This document shows positions 1 to 8,176 of a stretch of DNA of 42,464 nucleotides, in pieces. The position numbers and the translations under genes were made by a program. Under the pieces are notes generated by a model that saw only the letters and a program-made list of their open reading frames with translations, did not search any database and was not told the DNA's origin. Source of the stretch: Alphaproteobacteria bacterium (GTDB lineage Bacteria > Pseudomonadota > Alphaproteobacteria > TMED109); the NCBI GenBank assembly GCA_022824395.1, contig JAJDZX010000078.1:1-42464 (forward strand), read 5' to 3'. Numbering within the stretch: the stretch's first letter is position 1; each line of letters opens with the position of its first letter.

Positions 1-101
1 GCGCAGCAAGTGGCAACGGGGCAGCCGTGCCGCTGCCTGAACGCGCGCCACCGCGCCACCGCACCGCCCGCACCGGCCGCCAACGCTCCCGGCGCCGTCC
101 C

Positions 102-136
102 TTAAGGAAATGCCGCCGAAACGTTAAGGAAATGCC
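102..136. repeat. Short direct repeat, two copies of TTAAGGAAATGCC
   Basis: The 13-base word TTAAGGAAATGCC occurs at 102-114 and again at 124-136, a 22-base period, in otherwise GC-rich DNA at the left edge of the window. No gene is supported in 1-217: the short reading frames there have no recognisable product. The repeat lies downstream of the malonyl-CoA decarboxylase stop codon. It could be a pair of protein-binding sites for a gene outside the window; its function is unknown. Confidence 0.5.
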
Positions 137-217
137 ATTGCGCGGCCGCCAGGGAGCGCGCCATGGCGAAACCCTTCATATTGCGGTTGGCGGTCACGCG
201 CGGACGGCGGGTAGCGG

Positions 218-1570
218 TCATCGCGGTTTCTTCTCCTGTTTCCCGGCCAGCGCGCGCACCGACGACGACATCGCGATCCTCCCCTCACCCTTATAGGCCT
301 CGTGGTTGGCCTCGATCATGTCGCTCCGGTAGAGATAGTTGATCATCACGCCCGCTGACTGGGCGCGCCCGGTCTCGGACACGTTCGCCAGCCAGTTCAG
401 CCGCTCCATGCGCGCGCCGTTGGAGAGATGGAAATGCGCGACCGGATCGGCCGCCCGTCCCTCGCGTTGCGCATGGACGAGATAGCGCGCCACCGTTCGC
501 AAGACCGGCCCCTTCGCCCGCTCGGCAGTTTCAGGGTCCTCCCACCACTGCGGTTTCGCCAGGGCGGTCTCGACGCCTTCGTCGGGATTTTGCTCGAGCC
601 ACCGCCCGAAACCGGGGATCGGAGACAGCGTGGCGAAGGTCTTCAGGTTCGGCAGTTCGGCGCGCAGATCGTCGACCACGCGCTTGATGAGGAAATCTCC
701 GAGCGCGATGCCAGCCAGGCCGCGCTGGGCGTTGGAGATCGAATAGAAGACCGCCGTATTCGCTCGCGACGCGTCGCCGACCGGGCTCTCCTCGTCGAGT
801 AGCGCGTGGATATTGTCCGCAAGTCCCGTCTCCAGCGCGACCTCGACGAAGATCAGCGGTTCGTCCGGCATGCTCGGGTGGAAGAAGGCATAGCAGCGGC
901 GGTCGGAGTCGAGCCGATTCTTCAGGTCCTGCCAGCTTCGGATGGCATGCACGGCTTCATAGTTTATGAGCCTTTCCAAGAGCGAGGCCGGGGCGTTCCA
1001 GTCGATCCGCCTGAGCTCCAGGAAGCCCGCATCGAACCAGCCCGCGAGCAGCCGCTTCAAGTCCTTCTCCAGGCCCGGAAGCGCCGCATCCTCGGGCGCA
1101 AACCGCATCAGGTCGTAGCGCAAGTCGACCAGGAACTTCACGCCGCCAGCAAGCGCATTGAACTGCCTCAACAGGCGTTCGCGCGGGGCGCTCAATGCAT
1201 CCCGGAGCGCATCCTCCGCAGCGGCCCGACCCGCTGGCGGCACCGTCGCCAGGGCCGCAATGGCCTGTTCGACCGAGGCCGGGTCCCGGTCGAACTCTGT
1301 CGCCAGGATGGTGAGGTAGCGGCGGCGGCCGGTCTGCGACAACTGGAGATAGGCCCTGCCGAGCTCGGCGGCACGATTGCGCGCCGAGACCTCCCCGCCC
1401 CTGCCTTCGAGACAGGCCCAGAGGCGTTCGCGAATGTGTTCTGCATCCCCCTTCGTCAGATCCGGGTCCGGGTCGAGTTTGTCACCGCCGATCAGGCCGC
1501 GAACGGCTTCCTTCAACCCCGCGAGCGTGCGGTCGAACAGTCGGGAGACCTCTGCTTCGGACTGACTCAT
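218..1570 (-). CDS. Malonyl-CoA decarboxylase
   Basis: This 450-residue protein matches the malonyl-CoA decarboxylase family (MLYCD/MatA type), which converts malonyl-CoA to acetyl-CoA and CO2 in the cytosol. The recognisable core is the FYSISNAQRGLAGIALGDF segment followed by the FATLSPIPGFGRWL segment. Near the C-terminus are HFHLSNGA, which carries the family's conserved histidine, and the WLANVSETG...MINYLY region. The N-terminal part is the helical domain seen in the family, and the length is normal. I start it at ATG 1568-1570 (MSQSEAEV) because upstream sequence is non-homologous; that ATG overlaps the stop of an upstream hydratase remnant as ATGA, so the two would be translationally coupled. 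It may supply acetyl-CoA from malonyl-CoA; no malonyl-CoA synthetase gene is adjacent. Confidence 0.93.
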   Translation of the reverse strand: MSQSEAEVSRLFDRTLAGLKEAVRGLIGGDKLDPDPDLTKGDAEHIRERLWACLEGRGGEVSARNRAAELGRAYLQLSQTGRRRYLTILATEFDRDPASVEQAIAALATVPPAGRAAAEDALRDALSAPRERLLRQFNALAGGVKFLVDLRYDLMRFAPEDAALPGLEKDLKRLLAGWFDAGFLELRRIDWNAPASLLERLINYEAVHAIRSWQDLKNRLDSDRRCYAFFHPSMPDEPLIFVEVALETGLADNIHALLDEESPVGDASRANTAVFYSISNAQRGLAGIALGDFLIKRVVDDLRAELPNLKTFATLSPIPGFGRWLEQNPDEGVETALAKPQWWEDPETAERAKGPVLRTVARYLVHAQREGRAADPVAHFHLSNGARMERLNWLANVSETGRAQSAGVMINYLYRSDMIEANHEAYKGEGRIAMSSSVRALAGKQEKKPR

Positions 1571-1902
1571 GTTGCGTGCAACCGGCGATGAACCACCGGC
1601 ACCATGTTCGGCACATCCTCGGCAATCAACCCCGGCCCGAACGCGGCCGCCGCCTCCCCGTGCCGCCAAGTTGCCGCAGCAGACGCATTGAACGTGGTCA
1701 TGCCCTGCGCGATCACGCCGAGGACCCTGCGGGCCCGCACATCGCCACCGCCCGCAGACGCGAGCCGGGGCAGCGCATTGGCCGACATCGCAACCACCCC
1801 GTCCGGCAGGGCCAACGCGGTGTCCGCGCCCTTTATCAATATGGTCAAGCCGCCGGCCACCGCGGCTCCGCGCGCTCTTGCGAGCCGATCACCCTCGAAC
1901 GA
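1567..1902 (-). pseudogene. 5'-truncated remnant of NAD(P)H-hydrate dehydratase (NnrD/YjeF C-terminal domain)
   Basis: From about 1902 down to the TGA at 1567-1569 the minus strand encodes the C-terminal third of an ADP/ATP-dependent NAD(P)H-hydrate dehydratase. Visible pieces are GDRLARARGAA, LTILIKGADTALALPDG, a damaged form of the active-site GSGDVLAG loop (GGGDVRAR) and the tail HGEAAAAFGPGLIAEDVP. The conserved Asp of the loop remains but neighbouring glycines have changed. No epimerase domain or N-terminal kinase-fold half is present: the upstream reading frame (start at 2025) is unrelated and runs into the aminotransferase gene. The remnant ends in an ATGA overlap with the decarboxylase start, so it may persist as a leader for coupling. 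Confidence 0.72.
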
Positions 1903-2002
1903 AAAGCACCCTGGCGCGGGCGGTTCCTGGCGCGCCGGCCGGAGACTGGCAGGCCAGCCTTGACGGGGCTGTCCCGCGCCGATCGCGCCACCGAGACCGG
2001 CT

Positions 2003-2845
2003 CTACAGCGGCTCCGTCTCGGCAAACGCCCAGTAGGCCTCGCGCGCCGCGCGATACAGGGGGCCCACCGGGAACTCGTGGTCGTCGACGCGGGTAATCG
2101 GCAAGACCTTGCCCCAATTGCCCGTGCTGAATACCTCCTCCGCCGCCCGCACGTCGTCGATGGAGACGGTCCGTTCCACCACCTCGATCCCGCGCTCCCG
2201 CAGGAGATCCGCCACCCGCTGCTTGGTAATGCCGTTGAGGAACGTCCGGTTCCAAACCGGCGTGATCGCGACCCCGTCTCGACCCAGCCAGATGTTGGCG
2301 GACGCGAGCTCGGCGACGTTGCCGTCCCCGTCCAGCATCAGCGCGTTGTCGAAGCCCCGCCGCTCGGCGTCCTGCAGGGCCCGCGACCCGTTGGGATAGA
2401 GACAGGAGGCCTTGGCCTCGGTCGGGGCCATGTCCGGGCCGGGCCGCCGGTACGGGCTCACGGTGATCGACCGCCCGTGCGCAGCCGGCATCGCCATCCG
2501 CATGAGCGACAGCAGGAACCGCGTGCTCCCCGGCTCGGGCGTGAGAAATCCCCGCGCGGCGTACAGGGAGGGGCGGATGTAGAGTTCGGCGCTGGACTCG
2601 AAGCGGCGCGCTCCTTCGCGCGCGAGGGCCTCGATCGTCGGCGCGTCGACCGGCTGATCCAACCCCATGACGGCCGCCGAACGCAGCAATCGTTCGCAGT
2701 GACGGCGAAGGTCGGGGACGCAGTCGTTGAACAGCCGCGCCCCGTCGAAGACGGCCGTGCCGTGCATGTAGCTCTGGCTGAGCGCGCCGATCAGCGGCGG
2801 GTCGCCCTCGTGCCACGTTCCGTCCGCATAGACGAGACTGTCCAT
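2003..2845 (-). CDS. Branched-chain amino acid aminotransferase-like class IV PLP aminotransferase
   Basis: A 280-residue fold-type IV PLP enzyme of the IlvE/D-amino acid transaminase superfamily. SYMHGTAVFDGAR near residues 25-37 is the class IV N-terminal motif. Lys145 in TEAKASCLYPN is the expected Schiff-base lysine, and Glu179 in GNVAELASANIW sits in the cofactor-ring-binding motif. The likely reaction is reversible transamination between branched-chain 2-oxo acids and glutamate, but sequence alone does not separate it from aminodeoxychorismate lyase or (R)-selective amine transaminase relatives. I use ATG 2843-2845 (MDSLVYADG), which fits the family N-terminus and has a GGAG-like ribosome site; the upstream extension lacks homology. 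It reads toward the hydratase remnant and the decarboxylase. Confidence 0.88.
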   Translation of the reverse strand: MDSLVYADGTWHEGDPPLIGALSQSYMHGTAVFDGARLFNDCVPDLRRHCERLLRSAAVMGLDQPVDAPTIEALAREGARRFESSAELYIRPSLYAARGFLTPEPGSTRFLLSLMRMAMPAAHGRSITVSPYRRPGPDMAPTEAKASCLYPNGSRALQDAERRGFDNALMLDGDGNVAELASANIWLGRDGVAITPVWNRTFLNGITKQRVADLLRERGIEVVERTVSIDDVRAAEEVFSTGNWGKVLPITRVDDHEFPVGPLYRAAREAYWAFAETEPL

Positions 2846-3047
2846 CCTGCACTCCACACCGCCCGCCAAGAGCCGTCGCAACTGCCGCCTGACCGGGCCA
2901 AACGCGCCGATTTGGAGTTGCGGGCCTCGCAAAGTACCATGGGCGGGCTGTCGACGTGGCGGCGCCTTCTAAGTGGAGGGAGTGTCACGCCGGCCATCCG
3001 TCCCGGACCTGCACTGTGGGCCCGGACACAACGAGGAGGAAGTTGAC

Positions 3048-3497
3048 ATGAATTTGACTGTCAACGGCAGCCCGCAGGAATTCGGCGGTGACCCGAACAT
3101 GCCCCTGCTTTGGTATGTCCGAGACGTGCTCGGGCTTACCGGGAGCAAGTTCGCGTGTGGCACCGGCCTTTGCGGGTCTTGCACCGTCCATGTGGGCGGT
3201 GAAGCGGTACGGGCGTGCGTTACACCCGTATCGGCCGCTGAGGGGATGGAAGTGACCACGATCGAAGGCCTGGACGCGGAGGGCAACCACCCCGTGCAGC
3301 GCGCCTGGCGTGCCCACAACGTCCCGCAGTGCGGCTACTGTCAGTCTGGCCAGATCATGCAGGCGGCGGCCCTGCTTTCCCAGAACCCGGATCCCTCGGA
3401 TCAGGAGATCTTGGACGGCATGAGCGGCAACATCTGCCGGTGCGGCACGTACCAGCGGATTTTCGCGGCCGTGAAAACGGCAGCGAAGGAGGTCTGA
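3048..3497 (+). CDS. iorA: (2Fe-2S)-binding small subunit of a molybdenum hydroxylase (IorA-like)
   Basis: A 149-residue xanthine-oxidase-family iron-sulfur subunit. The N-terminal plant-ferredoxin-like domain carries the first cluster motif ([11 protein letters not shown]), and the C-terminal helical domain carries the second ([12 protein letters not shown] and [11 protein letters not shown]). It would pass electrons from the molybdopterin active site in the partner subunit to an external acceptor. The start at ATG 3048 has a strong GAGGAGGA ribosome site 7 bases upstream. The stop lies 2 bases before the ATG of the large subunit, so the two form an operon. Length and motifs fit isoquinoline 1-oxidoreductase alpha subunits; the true substrate, an N-heterocycle or an aldehyde, cannot be told from sequence. 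Confidence 0.92.
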   Translation: MNLTVNGSPQEFGGDPNMPLLWYVRDVLGLTGSKFACGTGLCGSCTVHVGGEAVRACVTPVSAAEGMEVTTIEGLDAEGNHPVQRAWRAHNVPQCGYCQSGQIMQAAALLSQNPDPSDQEILDGMSGNICRCGTYQRIFAAVKTAAKEV

Positions 3498-3499
3498 CC

Positions 3500-5788
3500 A
3501 TGACGATGCTTACTAATCTGAGCCGACGGACGGTTCTCAAGGGCATTGCCGGCACCGGTGGCTTCGTCATTGGCGCCCGCATTGGCGCGGACCAGCTGCT
3601 TGGCCTTCCCGCCAACGCGGCCGAGGGGAAGCTCGACGCCAACCTCTTCGTCGCAGTCGACGGTGACGGGTCCGTCACCATTACCTGCGCCCGATCCGAG
3701 ATGGGTCAGGGCGTCCGCACCTCGCTCCCGATGATCATCGCCGACGAGATGGAAGCCGACTGGGCCCGCTGCTCGGTCGTCCAGGCGGACGCCGAACAGA
3801 AGTGGAACGACTTCGGGCAGGAACTCGACACCGACGGTTCCCGTTCGGTCCGCCGCGACATCAACCATCTCCGAGCTGCCGGCGCCGGCGCGCGCAAGAT
3901 GCTCGAAATGGCTGCTGCCGAGATGTGGGGGGTGCCAGCTGAAGAGTGTGTCGCGCAGAACCACCGCGTGAGCCACGCTCCGAGCGGCCGCTCCGCCGAC
4001 TTCGGCGAGCTCGTCGCCACCGCTTCCGGCCTCGAGGCCCCGGACCCGGCAACGGTCCAGGTCAAGGACCGGAGCGACTGGAAGTACATCGCCAACGAAT
4101 CCGCCTACACGCCGGACGCCTACGTCGACCTGGTCGACATGACCACCGGCAAGGGCACGTTCGGTGCGGACACGATGCTGGACGGCATGAAGACCGCCGT
4201 CGTCGCGCGTTCACCGGTGTACCGCGGCAAGGTGGAGAGCTACGACGACTCCGCCGCCATGGCCATCACGGGTGTCCGTGGGACGGTCGAGCTGCCGATG
4301 CCCGAGCTTCCGATCGCGTTCAAGCAGCTGGGTGGTGTCGCCGTGATCGCCGACAACACGTGGGCTGCCCTGGAAGGCCGCAAGGCGCTCCAGGTCCAGT
4401 GGTCCGACTCCGAGAACAGCGCTCTCGACAGCCCGTCGTACGACGCTGCGCTGCGCAAGGCGGCGGCGGAACCCGGCACCACGATCCGTGAACGCGGCAG
4501 CTACGAGCTGGCCCGGGACAAGGCGTCAGCGCAGGAGTTCACCCGCGAGTACTTCGTGCCGTTCTTCATCCACACACCGATGGAGCCGCCGGCAGCGGTC
4601 GCCAACTACCAGGACGGCAAGGTCGAGATCTGGGCAGCTTCCCAGCATCCGATGGCGGTCCGGGACACGATCGCCGAGGTGCTCGGCATCGAGAAGGAAA
4701 ACGTGCTGGTGCACATCACCCTCCTCGGTGGCGGGTTCGGCCGGAAATCCAAGGCGGACTACGCCGTGGAAGCGGCCTACCTCTCGCGCGAAGTCGGCGC
4801 GCCGGTGCGGCTGGTCTGGACCCGTGAAGACGAAGTCCAGAACGGCTACTACCACGCCGCCAGTGCGCAGAGCATCAGCGCGGTGATCGACGCCGGACGG
4901 GTGTCCGGATGGCGGCACGGTGTCGCGTTCCCGTCCATCCTGGGTCTGTGGGTCCCGGAACAGAAGATCGGGTTCAACATTGAGCACGGTCTCGGCCTGA
5001 TCGACATGCCCTACAACTCGATCGAGAACATCCGCATCGAGAACGGGGATGCCAACCTGCACACCCGGATCGGCTGGTACCGCTCCGTGAACAACATCCA
5101 GCACTCCTTCGCGATCAACAGCTTCGCGAATGAGCTGGCACACGAAATCGGCCGCGACCCGGTCGAGTTCCAGCTGGAGCTGATCGGCGAACCGGCGATC
5201 ATCGACCTGACGAAAGAAGGGGTCGAGGACTACTGGAACTACGGTGACCCGATCGAGGACTACCCGATCGACACCGGGCGTCTGGCGGCCGTCCTGCGGA
5301 AGGCACGCGATGTATCCGGTTACGGAAAATCGCTTCCGAAGGGACACGGCCTCGGCCTCGCGGTGCACCGTTCGTTCCTGTCCTACATCGCCCAGGCGGT
5401 GCGGGTCCAGGTCGCGGACGACGGCAACTACACCGTCACGCGGGTCGACACGGTGCTGGACTGCGGTCTGGGTGCCAACCCCGAGCGGATCCGGGCCCAG
5501 TGCGAAGGCGCTGCCGTCTACGGCAACACCATCGCCCGGTTCGGCCAGATCACGTACGGCCAAGGCGCGGTGAACGAGAGCAACTTCCACGACTACCCTG
5601 TGTCGCGGATCGACGACTCTCCGCTCAACGTGCATCTCCACCGGATCGAGAACGACCACATTCCGAGTGGTGTCGGCGAGCCGATGGTGCCGCCGTTCGC
5701 TCCGGCTCTGGCCAACGCGATCTTCGACGCGACCGGGAAGCGGATTCGCAATCTGCCGATCCGGCCGGAAGACATCGCCGCCGGCTGA
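3500..5788 (+). CDS. iorB: Molybdopterin-binding large subunit, xanthine dehydrogenase family (IorB-like), Tat-exported
   Basis: A 762-residue molybdenum-cofactor subunit of the isoquinoline 1-oxidoreductase beta/aldehyde dehydrogenase type. The N-terminus carries a twin-arginine signal (SRRTVLKGIAG, residues about 8-18, then a hydrophobic stretch), so the folded complex is probably exported to the periplasm. Family landmarks are ARSEMGQGVRTSLPMI, FFIHTPMEPPAAVA, LGGGFGRKSK and the C-terminal GVGEPMVPPFAPALANA, which contains the active-site glutamate region. The start at ATG 3500 follows an AAGGAGG site within the end of iorA. No third, cytochrome-c subunit or maturation gene (XdhC type) is adjacent. 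Two strong hairpins follow the stop. The hydroxylated substrate is unknown. Confidence 0.92.
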   Translation: MTMLTNLSRRTVLKGIAGTGGFVIGARIGADQLLGLPANAAEGKLDANLFVAVDGDGSVTITCARSEMGQGVRTSLPMIIADEMEADWARCSVVQADAEQKWNDFGQELDTDGSRSVRRDINHLRAAGAGARKMLEMAAAEMWGVPAEECVAQNHRVSHAPSGRSADFGELVATASGLEAPDPATVQVKDRSDWKYIANESAYTPDAYVDLVDMTTGKGTFGADTMLDGMKTAVVARSPVYRGKVESYDDSAAMAITGVRGTVELPMPELPIAFKQLGGVAVIADNTWAALEGRKALQVQWSDSENSALDSPSYDAALRKAAAEPGTTIRERGSYELARDKASAQEFTREYFVPFFIHTPMEPPAAVANYQDGKVEIWAASQHPMAVRDTIAEVLGIEKENVLVHITLLGGGFGRKSKADYAVEAAYLSREVGAPVRLVWTREDEVQNGYYHAASAQSISAVIDAGRVSGWRHGVAFPSILGLWVPEQKIGFNIEHGLGLIDMPYNSIENIRIENGDANLHTRIGWYRSVNNIQHSFAINSFANELAHEIGRDPVEFQLELIGEPAIIDLTKEGVEDYWNYGDPIEDYPIDTGRLAAVLRKARDVSGYGKSLPKGHGLGLAVHRSFLSYIAQAVRVQVADDGNYTVTRVDTVLDCGLGANPERIRAQCEGAAVYGNTIARFGQITYGQGAVNESNFHDYPVSRIDDSPLNVHLHRIENDHIPSGVGEPMVPPFAPALANAIFDATGKRIRNLPIRPEDIAAG

Positions 5789-5801
5789 ACCAAGACGGAA
5801 A

Positions 5802-5828
5802 CCGGGACGGGGTTCTGCCCCGTCCCGG
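5802..5828 (+). terminator. First hairpin after iorB, without T-tract
   Basis: CCGGGACGGGG and CCCCGTCCCGG form a perfect 11-bp stem around a short loop 13 bases after the iorB stop. No T-run follows, so it may protect the mRNA 3' end or assist the second hairpin just downstream. Confidence 0.6.
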
Positions 5829-5846
5829 CACTCCGATGCGAACTCG

Positions 5847-5882
5847 AAAGCCGGACGGGCAATGCCCGTCCGGCTTTTTTTC
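5847..5882 (+). terminator. Rho-independent terminator of the iorAB operon
   Basis: AAAGCCGGACGGGC and GCCCGTCCGGCTTT form a perfect stem with a minimal AAT loop, followed directly by a run of T. This is a textbook intrinsic terminator on the plus strand. The remaining bases to 6224 hold no gene or other signal that I can support. Confidence 0.93.
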
Positions 5883-6224
5883 GTGCAGCGTGCAGCCGCG
5901 CTCCATGGTCCGGATAACCCCGCACCATCCGCCGCCGGGCAGGCGCCGCTTCGTGTCTTTTTCGGGGCCAAACTGGCGGGGACGGGCAGTGCCCTCCCTC
6001 CAGAGCGTGTCTCCGTCCCCGACTCATCCGGCCGCCACCACCGTGGCGATCAGCAAAGGTCGCGGGCGCCGGTTTCCTCGGCGCCATGCGTTCCATGCAC
6101 CCGGCGATGCCCGACGGGCGCCATCGGCCCCCCGGAACCGGGTACGTCGTGGACAGGCCCCTCCTGCGCGCGCCCGCAACCGGCGCAACTTGGCAAGCCG
6201 GCCCGTTCCGTGCACCATGCGGGC

Positions 6225-6539
6225 ATGCGAACGTTGCTCCGAATCGTGACGGGCTGGATCGTGGCCGGGTGGCTGGGCGCTCAGGCGCATGCCGGCCAAG
6301 AGGTACCTGTTGACGGGTTCGACGTGCTGGAGGTCTGCGCGTGCGACTGCGTCAACCAGTACGAGTTGCGGGTGCAGCGTCCGGACGACGCCGAATTGAT
6401 GTGCAGAGGCCTCCGAGACGACGGCGAGTGGGCTGACGTCAAGCCGTCGCCCTACACGCCGGCCGACCCTGCCGGGCTACTGTTTCACACCCGGGATCGC
6501 TACACCGAGTTCACCTGTGAACGGCGTCCCCGCCTATGA
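6225..6539 (+). CDS. Small exported cysteine-containing protein, unknown function
   Basis: A 104-residue product with a good Sec signal peptide: MRTLLRIVTGW, a hydrophobic core and an AQAHA cleavage site near residue 23. The mature part of about 80 residues has a close cysteine cluster (VCACDCVNQYEL) and further cysteines at MCRG and FTCERR, suggesting disulfides or a metal site in the periplasm. I do not recognise the family. The long frame upstream of this ATG is not coding in character, so the signal peptide decides the start. Its last 6 bases overlap the stop of the convergent hydratase gene. The gene stands alone, with no clear ribosome site. Confidence 0.55.
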   Translation: MRTLLRIVTGWIVAGWLGAQAHAGQEVPVDGFDVLEVCACDCVNQYELRVQRPDDAELMCRGLRDDGEWADVKPSPYTPADPAGLLFHTRDRYTEFTCERRPRL

Positions 6540-7370
6540 GGTGGCCTCCGCGGCCTGGGGCTGCCCCTCGAGGGTCAGCGTCACAGTGCCGAGGGTTTCA
6601 TTGGCCACGGTGATCTGATCCCCCGCGCCAAGAGGAAACGGTTCACCGGGGCACCCCAGCAACACCACGTCGCCGGATTCCAGTTGCCGACGACGGACGT
6701 TGAGATGGGTCGCGACCCACGACAGGATTTCGTAGGGATGCGCGAGGTACGCGGACGTGCTGGCCACCCCGACCTCACGTCCGTCCAGCGTCGTCCTGAA
6801 CTCGAGGGGTTCGCGTTCGAGCACATCGAGGTCATCGATCTCCTGGCCAAGCACGCAAGCGGCTGAACCGGCCAGATCCGCGATTCCGAGACTGATGGTG
6901 TACTCCGCCAGTCCGGAAACATGGCGGTCATCGAAGACGCCGATCGCCAATGCCGCCGAGCCGACGCAACCGGCAACCGATTCCCGGTCCCAGGGCCCAT
7001 CGTCCCCTCCCATCGATTTCCCGATTCGGAGCGCAAGCTCGGGGCCCGCCTCCGGGCTGTGCCGCCCGCCCTCGGACAGCGTGGATGGCGAACCGAGCAA
7101 GTCCTGACGCCAGATCGGCCCCACGATCGGATGCACGACACCGTGCTGTTTCTGGACTGCATCGGTCGTCAAGGCGATGCGCCAGCCACCCGGTTCCGTG
7201 CCCCGGGAACGCATGCGCCGGATGATCGAATCCTGGACCCGGTAGGCCTCCACCATGGTTTGCGGCGTCAGGCTCTTGTCCCAGGCGCCGTCGAAGGCCG
7301 TACCATCGGCCCGGTCGGCCAGAAAACGCTCCACCAACCGGTGGACGCGGATCTCCTCCAACATGCCCAT
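6534..7370 (-). CDS. FAH/MhpD-fold hydratase-like protein (first of two paralogues)
   Basis: A 278-residue protein of the fumarylacetoacetate hydrolase superfamily, closest in layout to 2-keto-4-pentenoate hydratases (MhpD) and 2-oxo-hepta-3-ene-1,7-dioate hydratases. Typical blocks are the N-terminal helical SLTPQTMVEAYRVQD, GWRIALTTDAVQ, the PELALRIG strand that carries a metal-ligand glutamate, and the C-terminal ESGDVVLLGCPGEPFPLGAGDQI barrel edge. The reaction would be water addition to a 2-oxo-4-enoate in aromatic meta-cleavage-like catabolism. A GAGGGG ribosome site precedes ATG 7370; ATG 7364 is an alternative. It begins 15 bases after the related upstream gene, and the two share one operon. 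The substrate is unknown. Confidence 0.82.
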   Translation of the reverse strand: MGMLEEIRVHRLVERFLADRADGTAFDGAWDKSLTPQTMVEAYRVQDSIIRRMRSRGTEPGGWRIALTTDAVQKQHGVVHPIVGPIWRQDLLGSPSTLSEGGRHSPEAGPELALRIGKSMGGDDGPWDRESVAGCVGSAALAIGVFDDRHVSGLAEYTISLGIADLAGSAACVLGQEIDDLDVLEREPLEFRTTLDGREVGVASTSAYLAHPYEILSWVATHLNVRRRQLESGDVVLLGCPGEPFPLGAGDQITVANETLGTVTLTLEGQPQAAEATS

Positions 7371-7385
7371 CGCCGGCCGGACCCC

Positions 7386-8174
7386 TCAGCCCTCGAGCGT
7401 GAATTCGACGGCTTCCAGGCCGTCGACTTCCCAGCGGACCGTCTCGCCAGGCTGAGGCCAGACGGTCACGGCGAGGCTGCCGGTCATGACGATGGCGCCG
7501 GCGTCGAGGCTGCGCCCACGTCTCGCCAGCGAGTTCCCCAGCAGCGCGAGCACCTCCAGCGGCCCGCCGAGCACGTTTTCGCCCACGCCCTCGCCGGCGG
7601 GCTGCCCGTCGATGCTCAGGCGTCCCGAAACGGCCGCGAGGTTGACGGCCGGCGTGTAGACCTCTTCCTGGCCGATCACACAGCCGTAATTCATCGCGTT
7701 GTCCGCGACGAGAAGTCCGATGGTCGCATCGGCGCCCGCATCCCGGTCATCCACGATTTCGATTCCGGCCATGTACCCGCCGACGGCCTCCGACACGCTT
7801 GCCGCGGTAAAGGGGGCCTGATCGGGCACGAGCGATTCGCGCATCCGGAGGACGATCTCGCCCTCCGCGCCCAGATGCCGGTACCTCTCCGGGTCCAGTC
7901 GAGCCGGCGACGAATACACCAGCGGCTCGAAGATCGCCCCTTCGGCCGGTTCGTCCACCCCGAACATCGCCTGCATCGCCGGGTTGGTGAGCGCGACCTT
8001 CCAGCCGGCCAACGGACCTTCGCCGGCGTCCATGTGAAGCTGGATCAGTGCATCCTGAACCCGGTAGGCAGAGTCGTGATCCTGCGGCACGACTCCGGCC
8101 GGGAGTTCACCCTGGGATCGCAGCCCCCGTCGGTGCTCCAGCAGCAGCGCCGCCGACTGCTCGGTCGTCCACAT
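7386..8174 (-). CDS. FAH/MhpD-fold hydratase-like protein (second paralogue)
   Basis: A 262-residue 2-keto-4-pentenoate hydratase-like protein. Conserved blocks are DHDSAYRVQDALIQ, the GWKVALTNPAMQ strand, AEGEIVLRM with the E-x-E metal ligands, GIEIVDDRD and the C-terminal LDAGAIVMTGSLAVTV. ATG 8174 is chosen because upstream codons in this frame belong to the overlapping CDGSH gene on the same strand. The gap to that gene's stop is only 2 bases. The pair with the neighbouring paralogue suggests a heteromeric enzyme or two successive hydration or decarboxylation steps; in known meta-cleavage pathways a hydratase pairs with a structurally similar 4-oxalocrotonate decarboxylase. No other catabolic enzyme lies nearby. 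Confidence 0.85.
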   Translation of the reverse strand: MWTTEQSAALLLEHRRGLRSQGELPAGVVPQDHDSAYRVQDALIQLHMDAGEGPLAGWKVALTNPAMQAMFGVDEPAEGAIFEPLVYSSPARLDPERYRHLGAEGEIVLRMRESLVPDQAPFTAASVSEAVGGYMAGIEIVDDRDAGADATIGLLVADNAMNYGCVIGQEEVYTPAVNLAAVSGRLSIDGQPAGEGVGENVLGGPLEVLALLGNSLARRGRSLDAGAIVMTGSLAVTVWPQPGETVRWEVDGLEAVEFTLEG

Positions 8175-8176
8175 GA

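Noticed and set aside
4526..5971. 481-codon minus-strand frame opposite iorB
   Set aside because: It lies wholly antisense to a well-supported molybdopterin subunit gene and extends through its terminator; the translation is low-complexity in character.
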